NCBI GenBank assembly: GCA_030407085.1
Contig: CM059582.1
Span: 84,537,501 to 84,601,500 of the forward strand
Length of the DNA stretch: 64,000 nt
DNA from: Trichopria drosophilae
Taxonomy: Eukaryota; Arthropoda; Insecta; Hymenoptera; Diapriidae
Direction of reading: 5' to 3'
The position numbers were made by a program, and so were the translations under genes. Positions 10,574 to 21,655 of this stretch are shown here, piece by piece. The notes beneath the pieces were generated by a model. The model worked only from the letters and a program-made list of their open reading frames with translations, was not told where the DNA came from and searched no databases. Each line of letters starts with the position of its first letter. Positions within the stretch are counted from its first letter, which is position 1.

Positions 10574-12430
10574 TTTGGTTGTTTGCGCACGCCCTTTTTA
10601 TAATGAAGATGGCCCATGGTCGCGAATCATAAAATTTTGGGAGTAGGAAAATTGAAAGGAATTCTTGGAAAGATGCTGGATTCTGGTTGTTCCGTCATAT
10701 CTCTACATGTTTTTAACAATATTTGAATTTCAATATGAATTATGTATAATGTGGCAAATATAATGAGATCCATGCGAATCTTGGACTCTGTGCTATGCCA
10801 TTTGTAACTTTCAATATATAGAATAACAAGCATTCTCGTCGACGTTGGCAGAATATAAAAATGTTTGAAATTGTTAAACTGAAAATATCGTGAAACTATT
10901 CTGATACTAATGCTGTTGTAATTAAACGTTATCGCAATTAAATTGGCAATTTTGATCGTCGTGATTAACAGTAGTAATTAAATTTACAAAAATGTATGGT
11001 TGAAAGTATTGTCGTGCTTAAATCGAATTAAACATATTGTCGGAATAGAATTTACAATTGTTGGCGCACTTAAATATAGCCTTATTTGAAATTACAAAAA
11101 TATTCGAATGTCGCATTAAATTGGAATTAAACATATTGTCGCAAAGAAACGTATAAAAATGATCGATGATGGATATTGTCGCGTTTGAAAAATCTACTGA
11201 AAATGTTGTCGCAATTGAATGTTTATTAAATTCTAGAATATTTATTTAAGATTTTGAAATGCTGTAACGAAGATTACGACATCGTGTTTTCGGAAATTTA
11301 CGTGTAATATTCTTATTCGGTATACTGTATTATGTACTTGTTTTCTTAGATATAGCGAAGGTTTTTCTTTGGAGGACAAATCTAAGTGCGATGATCGGCT
11401 GACGTAATATCACGTGAATTACTTATTTTACAGAATTTTCGGCATACCGGTTTTGATTCTTCTTTTTCGTTAATAATGGCAAAGTTTTTAGAAAACGATG
11501 AAATTGCTGTTGCCCAGTGATAGCCTTCGGTCCAGTATGATTCATGCAAAGCAGTTTATTTGTCGAATTGAATTATTAAGCAATGCTCAGTTACTATGAA
11601 TGTGGTTATACTTCTCAGAACTGTTTTTTAGTAATTATTTATTTAGTTACGGGGACGTAACAGCAGAATGAAAACGTTTGCATATCTAGATTATCCGATT
11701 TTACATCCGTTAATAAACATTCATTGAATAATTAATACAATCGGAAATAAAGTTAATTTAAAGACTTTTGCACTTTACTTTTAGCTGTAACCGATAAAAA
11801 TATATAAAATAATTGAAATAAGTTCAATAGTTGGAATATTTACAACAATCACTATGTAAATATTTAATTACGAAAAGTGTAAATATACAAGATAAATAGA
11901 ATTAAAAAAATGTTACTCACGAATTTACATCACTTTCATAACATTAATCTGGTAATAATTAAGATATTAATAATTTCAAGCATATATTTATGTTGTTAGT
12001 TAAATTCGCAAATGACATTGTACGCATGTATTACGCATGTGTTTTACAATTGTTACCTAATTACGCATAATTTTCGTAATTTTCAATATTTTTTTTATTG
12101 AAAAATATAATGAATTGAACGCCTAATTTAATTTTATAAAAATTAATAATTAAGTGCTATTAATATAATAATAATTAAACAAATAAGAATTGAGGACCTA
12201 TTTACTTGTTATTTATTCAAATAATTAAATAAAAAAAAATTATTAATCTAAAATTGCTACAAAAAAAATGAATGTGTAATATTAAAAATTACACAAGTTT
12301 GATAAATTTAGATAATTACTATTCACAAAGCTATAATAATTTTAATTAATGATTTATTAAAAATATAAATTGAAATATAATTATTGAATAATTTTGTATG
12401 ATAAGGCATTTTTATTTCTTAGAAAAATAA
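10574..12430. other. AT-rich intergenic DNA with degenerate TTGTCG repeats
   Basis: No gene supported. Between about 10990 and 11220 the word (A/G)TTGTCG recurs at least seven times at irregular 25-60 bp spacing, with AATTAAAC-like spacers. It looks like a decayed tandem repeat. Confidence 0.4.
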
Positions 12431-12900
12431 TAAAATTTTCAATCTGCCTTAGCGCATGGCCCCGTGTGCATATTGTGCGATTCGTCCCTGCCGTTTTCTC
12501 GATTTCTATTTGGCTCTCCGATGTCAAGTTTCGAAACCAACCCCGCTATGCCCCGGGGTCCCCTCATGCTCCCATGGTACTGATAGTGTTATGTTTAATT
12601 TCCACCAAACTCTGTCCTATGCTTTCCCGTAGTGAAAATATATTTCTCTCCTTTTTCCTCATTTAGTTACCGCTGGGATTCCCTCGGGGCGCCACTTTAC
12701 GGAGTTTTCAAAATCGGCACGCTGAATTCAGCCAACTGAGCGATCTCCCCTATAATCTCTGCTCATGACCGCTGCTATACTTAGTTTAGGTTTCTGCAGT
12801 CCTACATTTCATACACAAATGTGAAGTATGGCGCCATCTTTCTAAGTCGATCTGCAGCTCTCGCAAAAATGTTACGATTTATAATTCAGCAAAAACAATT
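12431..12900. other. GC-richer block, unidentified
   Basis: Stands out from its AT-rich surroundings (CCCCGTGTGCATATTGTGCG, CCCCGGGGTCCCC). Short frames exist on both strands but none has a recognisable motif. Possibly an old transposon remnant. Confidence 0.3.
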
Positions 12901-14963
12901 TAGTAAAAAGGGCGATTCCGCCCGTTAATTAATTAATAATAAAAAAATAATAATCATTAAATCGTAATGATATTTTTTAAAATAAAAACTTATCTAAAAT
13001 TAACTAAAAATTAATAAGGTATACATTGATAAAAACAAGTACAATTTTTAAAATTAATGCAAATTAAGTGAAATTAACATATTGCATGAATTTATGTTTT
13101 CATATTAGAAAAGTGTATTTTCTGTATTTTAAGAACCCAAAAGCAGATTTTAATGGTGAAATAGATCCAATGAATAAATGGAAATGATTATTTGAATTCC
13201 TGTTTTAGATAAAAAGATATGGATTGAAGATATTTTTGGTTGCCATGAAAATTATATTAATATTGTAAAAAAAAGATTCATGAAATCATATCATACGAAA
13301 ATACGATTTTGAAAATGAATGCGAATTTATGCTATTAGCACGTGTACTATACTGGAAAATCATGCGTTTCATAGAAAAATGAACAGCTATTATGTTTTGT
13401 TCAATTATAATAAAAGCGAAATATTGAATAAAGGGCATTGGGAAGATCCAAGCATCCAAATCCAACTGCTAGCAGCTGATTGCTCGAGAGGCGGAGTCTC
13501 TCGTGACGCGGCGGAAAGCGGTGTGAGAAGAAATGCGCCTCGAGTGGGATCGAAAAAGTTGGTCAGTTTGGACGCGGTGGATATGTAGTGTTTCCCCCAC
13601 ACAGCACCGATGATATCGGTTATGTCACAGAAACGTAACAAAAACGATTCCCTACCGAGCGGTTATGGTTGCGGAAGCATAACGGTTTCCTTCCCTTCAA
13701 AACATAACAAAAACATAACAAACACATAACAAAAACAACAAAAAGGCGATGAATATGTTTTTTATTTATTTATTTTTCAATTTTTCTTAGAAAAAGAAAC
13801 GTTTCATGTTCGGACAAAGTGAATGAAATTTTAAAAAATTAGAAAATATATTTATTGAAAAACATAAATATGAATTATGTTGATAGCCTATGTTCATTGC
13901 ATCTGGTTTATTTAATACAATGAACGTTTTGGAAAACAATACTGAAAGCTTATTTTTTAAGAATATTCACATATGCCAAGTTATTGAGACGTTAATATTA
14001 TGGTAAATTACAAAACACCAAATTTATTAAATTATTTTATTGCTTAAACTAGTTATTATCTTCAGTAATGACAATTAATACATTATGTGCGGTAAATTAC
14101 TGTCATCCTTAAATTACTTTCAGCATTATAATAGATTAATATACTATATTCATCGATTCATCAGGCATAATTCTCAGTGAAGCTCTACAGTGTTTGCCAT
14201 TTCGTTTCCGGTCCGCAGAATTGCGTCTGAAAAATATAAATGATATGAGTTTATTTCAATTTTGGGATTTGGAATGCAGTTACCCCATTTAAAATCGGAG
14301 AAAGTACTTTTTATTTCATAATATAATATTTAGAAAAAATTAATAAAAACATAACAATACATTAAAAAAAAATAAATAAGGTTGCGAATAAATTTCAGTA
14401 AAATTTGAATATTAAATCGCTAAACTTGGAGGCAAAACGTAATTCTTGAAATTTAATGTAAAAGTTACGTTATTCGTTTCCGATATTTTGATTTTTGTTA
14501 TTTTTATTTCTTTTAGCGCCTCCCGTGAAAAATAAATCCGACGATTGTTCCTCATTTCTAACTGCCCAATATGTACACTACCGCATTTGAAGTGAAACTC
14601 CGAAGCATATCTCTGAATTTTTTATTTCATAGTCAGTTCGTTGTTATTTGGCGCAACGACGAATATCCTTTTCTTCTATCTGTCTAGATGTGTGCACATT
14701 CCCGCTCTAATAAAGCTCATATTTACTATGTTGTGTAGTGTCTCATTCATGCACGGAGAGAAGGGCGTATTAGATCTTACTACCATTTAAGTTAGTTCTA
14801 CTAAACAGAATCGTCCATTTTGGACTGACTGAATGAGCAGTAGAATTTACTAAATTTCACTTAATTTCATTTAAAATTCACTTAGTCGTGACAACACCGT
14901 ATAAAGTAACCTCGACTGGGCAGCTGTTACACCTACTAACATGTTTAATAAATTGTGAAACTA
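12901..14963. other. AT-rich intergenic DNA
   Basis: AT-rich apart from a GC-richer patch at 13480-13650. A CATAACAAAAA simple-repeat run lies at about 13700-13745. No supported genes. Confidence 0.4.
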
Positions 14964-15642
14964 CACGGAGAGAAATCTGAAAGGATGAAACTGTAGATAT
15001 TCCTTCGCCACTGTACTAACAGTTGGTGCTGGTTCTGCACCATGTGTCGCGTGATATCAATGTAAGAAACCCACAGTCTCAGACTGTGGAAACTCTTAGG
15101 ATGAGACTGCAAAACTGCGATGCTTTCTTCGAGGCTTTCTCCCGCCTAAGTTTTACTTTTTAGACTAGGGCTCTCCGGGACTTTTTTGTAGGAAATTTCC
15201 TCCTCTACAAAAAAGGTTTAGTAAATTTTTGCTATATCTTGCACCGGTTTCGATACGGAAGCGATAGAACGAAGAACATCGAGTTTTTAAAACAAAAGAT
15301 AAACATGGCGTCGGACGCTGAATACGTTGTTTTTCATTCTATTGCTTCCGTATCGAAAACAGTGCAAGATAGAGCAAAAATTTACTAAACCTTTTTTGTA
15401 GAGGAGGAAATTTCCTACAAAAAAGTCCGGGAGAGCCCTAGTCTAAAAAGTGAAACTTAGGCGGGAGAAAGCCTCGAAGAAAGCATGGCAGTTTTGCAGT
15501 CTCATCCTAAGCGTTTTCACAGTCTGAGACTGTGGGTTTCTTACATTTATATCACGCGACACATGGTGCAGAACCAGCACCAACTCTTAGTACAGTGGCG
15601 AAGGAATACCTACAGTTTCATCCTTTCAGATTTCTCTCCGTG
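14964..15642. mobile_element. 679-bp palindromic MITE
   Basis: Ends CACGGAGAG and CTCTCCGTG, flanked by TA at 14962-14963 and 15643-15644. Arms of about 310 bp are nearly perfect inverted copies around a loop of about 55-60 bp (15275-15333). No coding capacity. The inner 271 bp (15168-15438, GGGCTCTCC to GGAGAGCCC) recur as the core of another palindrome at 54652-54911. Confidence 0.88.
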
Positions 15643-15834
15643 TATACAGAAAGAGAACAAACATGGCTACTGGAACCATTGTAGAAAGGTGAAATACGTA
15701 ATTAAAAAAATTAATTAAATTAATAATTTCCTTAGTAAAGGATAACAATAATAACATAGCACATAACCTCAAATGTACCGTAGACTTACATTTAAATAGT
15801 CACAGTAAGTATTCTTGACTAGTAAAATAGATTC

Positions 15835-16005
15835 CCAGACAGCCAGATCTGCTGCATATTGCCGCATATAAGGGAAAAGTCAGGCGGCAGATATGTCGGC
15901 AGAAATACGGAATATGCGTCGTCACACAGACAGCAAATTTGCTGGAAATTCTCACCTGCCGACTAGTCTGCGGCGATTCTGACGCATTTCTGCCGAAAAG
16001 ATTAA
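15835..16005 (-). repeat. Left member of a 170-bp inverted-repeat pair
   Basis: Begins CCAGACAGCCAG and matches the reverse complement of 18643-18814 closely. The two may be the TIRs of one 2980-bp non-autonomous element (15835-18814), but I see no clear target duplication. Confidence 0.75.
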
Positions 16006-16129
16006 AACCGTGTTCGTGCGTCTTCAACCCCTTCGCAGTGTGGGCTGAAATCAGAAAGTGGGCCAAAAGTGCGGAGCGGGAACCGGCCAACGAAATTTTA
16101 TGGGCCATCATGTACAACTGTTTTTTGGG

Positions 16130-16410
16130 TCGCTGATCACGAATCCGTTGTCAGATTTGCGAAATTCAATATGGCGGACAGTAATGCGAATTTTTATTCT
16201 AGCGGGCTGAAATGTTTACTTCGGGGGTTTGCGGGGTCGCTGATTATGAATCCGTTGTCAGATTTGCGAAATTCAAAATGGCGAATCCAATATGGCGGAC
16301 AGAAATGCGAATTTTTATTCTAGCTGGCTGAAATTTCTACCTCGAGGGTTTTTAGGGTAGCTGACTTCGAATCCGTTGTCAGATTTGCGAAATTCAAAAT
16401 GGCGGATCCA
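16130..16410 (+). repeat. Tandem ~120-bp repeats
   Basis: Three copies of a unit containing AATCCGTTGTCAGATTTGCG, followed by AATATGGCGG. A fourth, inverted, diverged copy lies at about 16870-17010 (AAAATCTGACAACGGATTTG). Confidence 0.8.
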
Positions 16411-16439
16411 ATATGGCTTATACGGACTTCCAAATTGGC

Positions 16440-16870
16440 ACTGTGCTACTTGTTACTAATTTCATACAGCCCGTGATTCACTAGTAAACGTTATCGTGAA
16501 ATTTACAACCCCAGAGTGCACCACGTGTAGGATTACGGTAGGATTTTACACTCCATTTTTTACTTTTTTTTATTTTTTTAATCTTTTTTCTTTTTTCTTT
16601 ACTTTTTTAGATTTAAAAAAAAATTGTTTTGTATTTTTATTATTTTTTTTTATTATTGTATTGAAAATTTGTTTTATTAAATTTTGTTGATATTAATGAT
16701 TCTCAGTACAATAGATAAAAAGAAATAAATTAGATATACAAAAAATGATTCTCAGTACAATAGATAAAGACACAAATTAGATGTACAAAAATTTTATAAT
16801 TTATACTCGTCTTGCTATTCTTTAATCAATGAATCGCCAACTAATAAATAGTATGTATATATCGATAATC
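16440..16870. other. AT-rich spacer with T-runs
   Basis: Contains long T-rich tracts at 16555-16680 and a direct repeat of ATGATTCTCAGTACAATAGA at about 16696 and 16745. No gene. Confidence 0.4.
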
Positions 16871-17010
16871 TGATTGTGGATTCATGATCAGTGATTTCGA
16901 AACCAAGCGCCGAATTTGAACCGGTTGAAATGAAAATTCGCATTTTCATCCGCCATATTGAATTCGCCATTTTAAATTTTGAAAATCTGACAACGGATTT
17001 GTATGCAGAT
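16870..17010 (-). repeat. Inverted copy of the 16130-16410 repeat unit
   Basis: Carries AAAATCTGACAACGGATTTG and CGCCATATTGAATTCGCC, the complement of the unit to the left. Confidence 0.65.
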
Positions 17011-17079
17011 ACTTCAGGAATTAACAAAACATATCATGTACTATTTTTTAGGGCAATTAATAACAATTAAATTACACTG

Positions 17080-18360
17080 CAACGTAATTTATTTTCCGCC
17101 CGGAAATAAATCGGTTTTCAACCGCAGGACGGTTGAACTTTCCGACCGTCGGTTGACGGGAACCCGCGGCGAACCAACTTACGTCCACCGGTTAGTCAAC
17201 GCCGGAGAGAATAAGACGGGTCGTTACAAAAACAACTGCCGGAATTTTTTAAACGAATAACACACTATATTCTTAAATAAAATACATACAAAAAAAAAGT
17301 ACACCAAAATACGATCGGTGTCCTCGGTGTGAAACAAAAGTTTCCGAATCGCGTTGGAAAGTGGAGAAGAAGAGAGGAGTGACGACTTGTCAAGTTCGGC
17401 CGAACCGGTACTTACAAATTTGTGTTGTCCCACACGCAGCGTCCTCGGCTCCAGGCTCGGGTAATCCCAAATTGAGGGTGGATGGCTAACCCACGCACAC
17501 TCACGCCCGCACTATAAATGTTTCCGCAACGGTATAGCCCCGGTAGAGTCCGCGCTCGAGAAGGAAAAAATCGGCTCTGCCCGAATTCCAAATTTCGCGT
17601 GCCGAGCCTGTCGCCTCTGTCTCTCCCTCCCCCCGCAGGGGACTTGTGGAAGAGAGCGGAGCGGGTTATCTCCGTCCACAATTTAATTGTGGAAGAGTGA
17701 GGGGTCGAAGTGCCCGAGCTCGAAGAGGAGCAATGCTTTTGAAAGATCCGCTTCTCTTAGCAAGTTTTGAGAATTGACGACCTCACGGACCCGATCGTTC
17801 GGCTGGTCTGTGCCGACGAATGCCTGATCGTGAAACGACTCGAGAGACCCACCGTACTGGGGAGCTAGGGTGCGGTGTCAAGCCCCTGCCGGCGGGTTCC
17901 ACACGGGGGAGCGCTACGGCGTGCCGTGTCCGTGCAGGCAGTAACCGCAGAAAGGGTTGGCCTCTAGCGGGCCGTTGCAACGTTAGAAAGGTTCTCTGAA
18001 CCAACAGAAGCATCAAGGCAGGCAGCTTGTTGCTAATAAATGTGGTAGCTGACTTGTTGTATATCTTTTTTAAGTGTGCACAACCAGCGGTGCTGGCGCA
18101 TCACTAAAATTTGGCCCCATTCCCCCATGGGGGGGGGGGGTGTGTTTTAAACCCGAACGGGAGGCAAGACACCTTAAATAACTACACTCAAGTGTCTCTC
18201 CCTCCCTTTTTCTTTCTCCTTCTCTTCCTCCGGCTATCCCTTTCAAATCTGAAATACAGCCAAATCCCATTAATACACATACACATACATGCACATACCG
18301 ATGAAGGCAGTTCGTAGTAACAAAAGTGTCCGGCGTCCCGGTGCCTTCGTTACAACATTT
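17080..18360. other. GC-rich block, unidentified (LTR-like or promoter-like)
   Basis: Clearly GC-richer than its surroundings. It contains a TATA-like ACTATAAATG at 17511-17520 and a poly-G tract at 18130. Frames on both strands are short and show no domain I recognise. It could be an LTR remnant or a regulatory region of an old element. The boundaries are compositional only. Confidence 0.3.
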
Positions 18361-18545
18361 TTGCGAAAAGTAAAGTAGTAAAAATTTACAAAAATTTCTT
18401 TATTTTGCAGCCGCCATATTAAGTCAGCCGTTTACAAACCGAAAAAATAAACATCATATTCGTGTTCAGCAACCTCCAAAACCTCTATATGCACTTCTTT
18501 GGAGAAATCGTAAGCTTCATTAAATTTGTTATTGAATTTTCTTTC

Positions 18546-18633
18546 ATGTCTTCTATAGAAGACATCGACACTCTGGGCTACTTTTTGCCATGTCTTCTAT
18601 AGAAGACATCGACAGTCAAGGGATTAATCCCTT
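18546..18633. promoter_or_regulatory. Cluster of three perfect palindromes
   Basis: ATGTCTTCTATAGAAGACAT, a perfect 20-bp palindrome, occurs at 18546-18565 and again at 18590-18609. AAGGGATTAATCCCTT, a perfect 16-bp palindrome containing two opposed TAATCC words, lies at 18618-18633. The spacing of 44 bp between the first two is about four helical turns. They could be dimeric protein-binding sites or cruciform-prone repeats next to the right inverted repeat. Confidence 0.5.
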
Positions 18634-18642
18634 CGCCGACCC

Positions 18643-18814
18643 TTTTAATCTCTTCGGCAGAAATGCGTCAGAATCGCCACAGACTAGTCGGCAGGTGAGA
18701 ATTTCCAGCAAATTTGCTGTGTGTGTGATGACGCATATTCCGTATTTCTGCCGACATATCTGCCGCCTGACTTTTCCCTTATATGCGGCAATATGCAGCT
18801 AGCTGGTTGTCTGG
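18643..18814 (+). repeat. Right member of the 170-bp inverted-repeat pair
   Basis: Ends CTGGTTGTCTGG. See the left member at 15835-16005. The shared interior includes GTCGGCAGAAATACGG-type sequence. Confidence 0.75.
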
Positions 18815-18829
18815 ATTAAGGGAAAATAA

Positions 18830-19705
18830 CTACTTGTTATATGAATGGAAATGTCTATTTTTTTTAATTAATTAAAATGCAACTAATTTCTATAATTTTC
18901 TAATACAATAAATATATTGGACCGCATTGCGACGAAATAGCTCTTCATTTACCTGAAAAAAGAAAAAAATTGCTGTTATATTTGACTACATTATAAATTA
19001 CAAAAATAAGATACTATCAATTGCAACTTTTCACACTGTTAATTGTACTATGACTATGTAACATGTGCTATGAAATGCAGTTAAATTGAAAATCCTACAT
19101 TTAATTCGCTATAATTTAATGAACAGTAGAAAATAAGTTTAGAATTTCTTTACCATAACAAAAATGGAATATGATGATCACAAACGTATTAAAAGGTCAC
19201 TAGGGATATTTTAAAAAGCGTATGCCATTTTTTTTTCTAATCATTAATACTCTTTATTGTTTATAAATGAAATATATAATACTTTGCAGGTAAACGTCTA
19301 TCGACTGTAGGAGAAATTTAAGCAATACTGAGTGCATTATTATTATTATTGTTATTATAATTATATTCATTAATAGCTTAATCGAATATTTGTTAATTAT
19401 TTTGATAATATAGCGTTTAAAAAATTTAATTTCTTAACCTAAACTATTTAAAATTAATGATAATGTTATAATAATGATCATATAATAACAAAATTTGTTA
19501 TCCATAAGGAATGCTTTCGATATTTATAAAAAAAGTAAATAATTTAACTGTTACGCTTTTATATTTTTTCGCACAAACCAAACAGCCTTTTATAAACTGA
19601 CTGTTCATAGTAAAATATAAAAAGTACAGTTTTGGAAGGTACAAGAATGTTTAATACACATACTTTAAGTCTTTATTCACAATATTACAAAAAATGTGCT
19701 TAATA
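18830..19705. other. AT-rich spacer
   Basis: No gene or repeat recognised. It contains an ATT-rich run near 19336-19365. Confidence 0.4.
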
Positions 19706-20876
19706 ACTAAATTATACTCCATATCTGAGTGAAATTACATTACTTCCATCAGAAAGACAACTATGAATTACAATTTGAGTTGACGCTATTTCATTAACTA
19801 AAAAACAGGTTAATTTAACCGACAGACTGACGTCGTAGTAATGTAACCCGTCATTAAAAGATTGTACTAGTACCTTTTCACAAACCAAAAGCACATGTTG
19901 CTTTTCATTAATCACAATATTTAGAATTTTTCCAAATACCAGATAGCCGTTGCAGTCTACGTCAAGAATGACAAAAGAATCAGTTCTATATTTCACACCA
20001 CTTACGTTCCCCCATGGAACATCTAAACACGCACCTAAGAAGTCGTTAGAAACCATTTTTTGCATAATTAAATGATTCAAGGTTTTCATTTAAATCGTCC
20101 AGTTTTAGGGATTTCTCCACAAAAATTAACACATGTAAAATATGTTGCAGATCATACTTGCATACACCTTCGAGTAAGTCATGTGCAATATCCGCGAAAT
20201 AGTTATGAACAATGTGAAAAAGATACACTGAATTCCAAATGGTATTTTCTTTCATTCCCGTTTGTTTTGATTGTCAAATCCATCAGCATCATATTGATCA
20301 GGATTCCTTAAATGCTCATCTCGAATAGGAAGACTCAGCCTTACTCATTTTACACAGTCTGCAATAATGAGTTGCATTAGGACTTTCCATAAATCCACCT
20401 GCGCTCCCTACTCGAAAAGGAGGATAGAAAAGTATAGGATTTTTTCCAATATTTTCCTATCCTATTTTTGGCACGAATTAATTCTATATTTTTTTATCCT
20501 AACTAAAGTGGATAGAAATTGATAGGATTTGTTTCGATATTTTTCTATACTACGTTCGTCACGAATTTCATCCCAGCAACCCGAAAAGGATTAACAAGAA
20601 TTGAAAAATTGAATACTTCTAAATGACATTTTTCGATGCCCAGCAAACCAAGAATGATTGAGAAGCATTGAAACTTTCAATACTTCTAAATCCTATTTCT
20701 GTATCCTTCAGTAAGAATTAAGAAGCATAGCAAATTTTAATTTTTTGTTTTTAAATTTTTTCCTCTTTGTATACAAAAAATTTTTATTTTATTTTTAATT
20801 TTATTATTATTTTTTATTTAATTCAAATATTTTTAACTTTTTTTAGTTGATTTAATTATCTTAAGAAAGTTGTTCT

Positions 20877-20985
20877 CAAGCGGTCACCTATCCAAGTAGT
20901 GTTCCCTATCAAGAATACTTGACTAGAAATAACGATCGCGCGTGACACCGACCACTGGTCTACCACTGTCGATCACTATCAGTAA
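20877..20985 (-). other. 5S rRNA-like fragment
   Basis: The plus-strand text CAAGCGGTCACCTATCCAAG resembles the complement of the 3' half of 5S rRNA, where insects have CAAGCGGTC followed by CC(C)ATC(T/C)AAGTA. Weaker similarity continues for about 80 bp (TTGACT, CGATCG, GGTCTACCA). It may be a 5S-derived promoter module, as in SINE3-type elements, captured inside the TIR element. Confidence 0.4.
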
Positions 20986-21011
20986 CGTAATATGATATTT
21001 CTGTTACACAT

Positions 21012-21450
21012 TAAAATTTTTAAAAATTCTTAATTATCTCAAAAACGGCCAGAGATAAGCAAAATATGACAAAATTTTGGAGGCTATCAAAAGGGGGGAT
21101 CCCATTGAGTCGGTTAATGCGTACATACGAACGAATTTTGAAAATGAGCAAAACTGAAAATTTTCAAAATTCTCAAATATCTCGAAAACGGCAAGAGATA
21201 AGTAAAATCTGACAAAATTTTGGGGGGTGTATCGATAGGGGGGATGACCTGGAGTCGATTAATTCATACATGCAAACAGATTTTTGAAATTTGCAAAACT
21301 GAAAATTTCCAAATTCTCAAATATCTCGAAAACGGCAAGAGATACCTAAAATCCGACAAAATGTTGGGGGGTGTATTGATAGGGGGGATGACCTCGAGTC
21401 GGATAATTCATACATGTAAACAGATTTTAAAAATTCGCAAACCTGAAAAA
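21012..21450 (+). repeat. ~144-bp tandem repeats
   Basis: Three diverged copies, anchored by ATCTCGAAAACGGCAAGAGA at about 21179 and 21324 and a variant at about 21037, each followed by a G-rich GGGGGGATGACCT-like run. Confidence 0.8.
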
Positions 21451-21452
21451 CC

Positions 21453-21655
21453 CGGTCGACCTGGACGTCGAAAAACTACGGTGCGGAATATCTAGACACC
21501 GAAAACTACGGAGCGGTCGACCTAGACGTCAAAAACTACGGAGCGGAATACCTAGACACCAAAAACTACGGAGCGGTCGACCTGGACGGCGAAAAACTAC
21601 GGTGCGGAATACCTAGACACCGAAAACTGCGGAGCGGTCGACCTGGACCGTAAAA
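21453..21655 (+). repeat. ~61-bp tandem repeats made of ~30-bp dimers
   Basis: GGTCGACCTGGACG starts at about 21454, 21515, 21575 and 21636. Each unit consists of two related halves, (GCGG)TCGACCTGGAC and (GCGG)AATACCTAGAC, each ending in CGAAAACTACGG. Confidence 0.88.

Noticed and set aside
10387..10617. 76-residue repeat protein (Ser/Arg/Val-rich) on the minus strand
   Set aside because: It is only the translation of the 60-bp minisatellite; a period divisible by three keeps the frame open by construction.
16130..16410. CRISPR-like array
   Set aside because: Units are long contiguous tandem copies without spacers, in a eukaryotic repeat context.
17080..18360. GC-rich block as a solo LTR
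   Set aside because: I could not find matching TG...CA ends with a target duplication, a PBS or a second copy, so it is listed only as unidentified.
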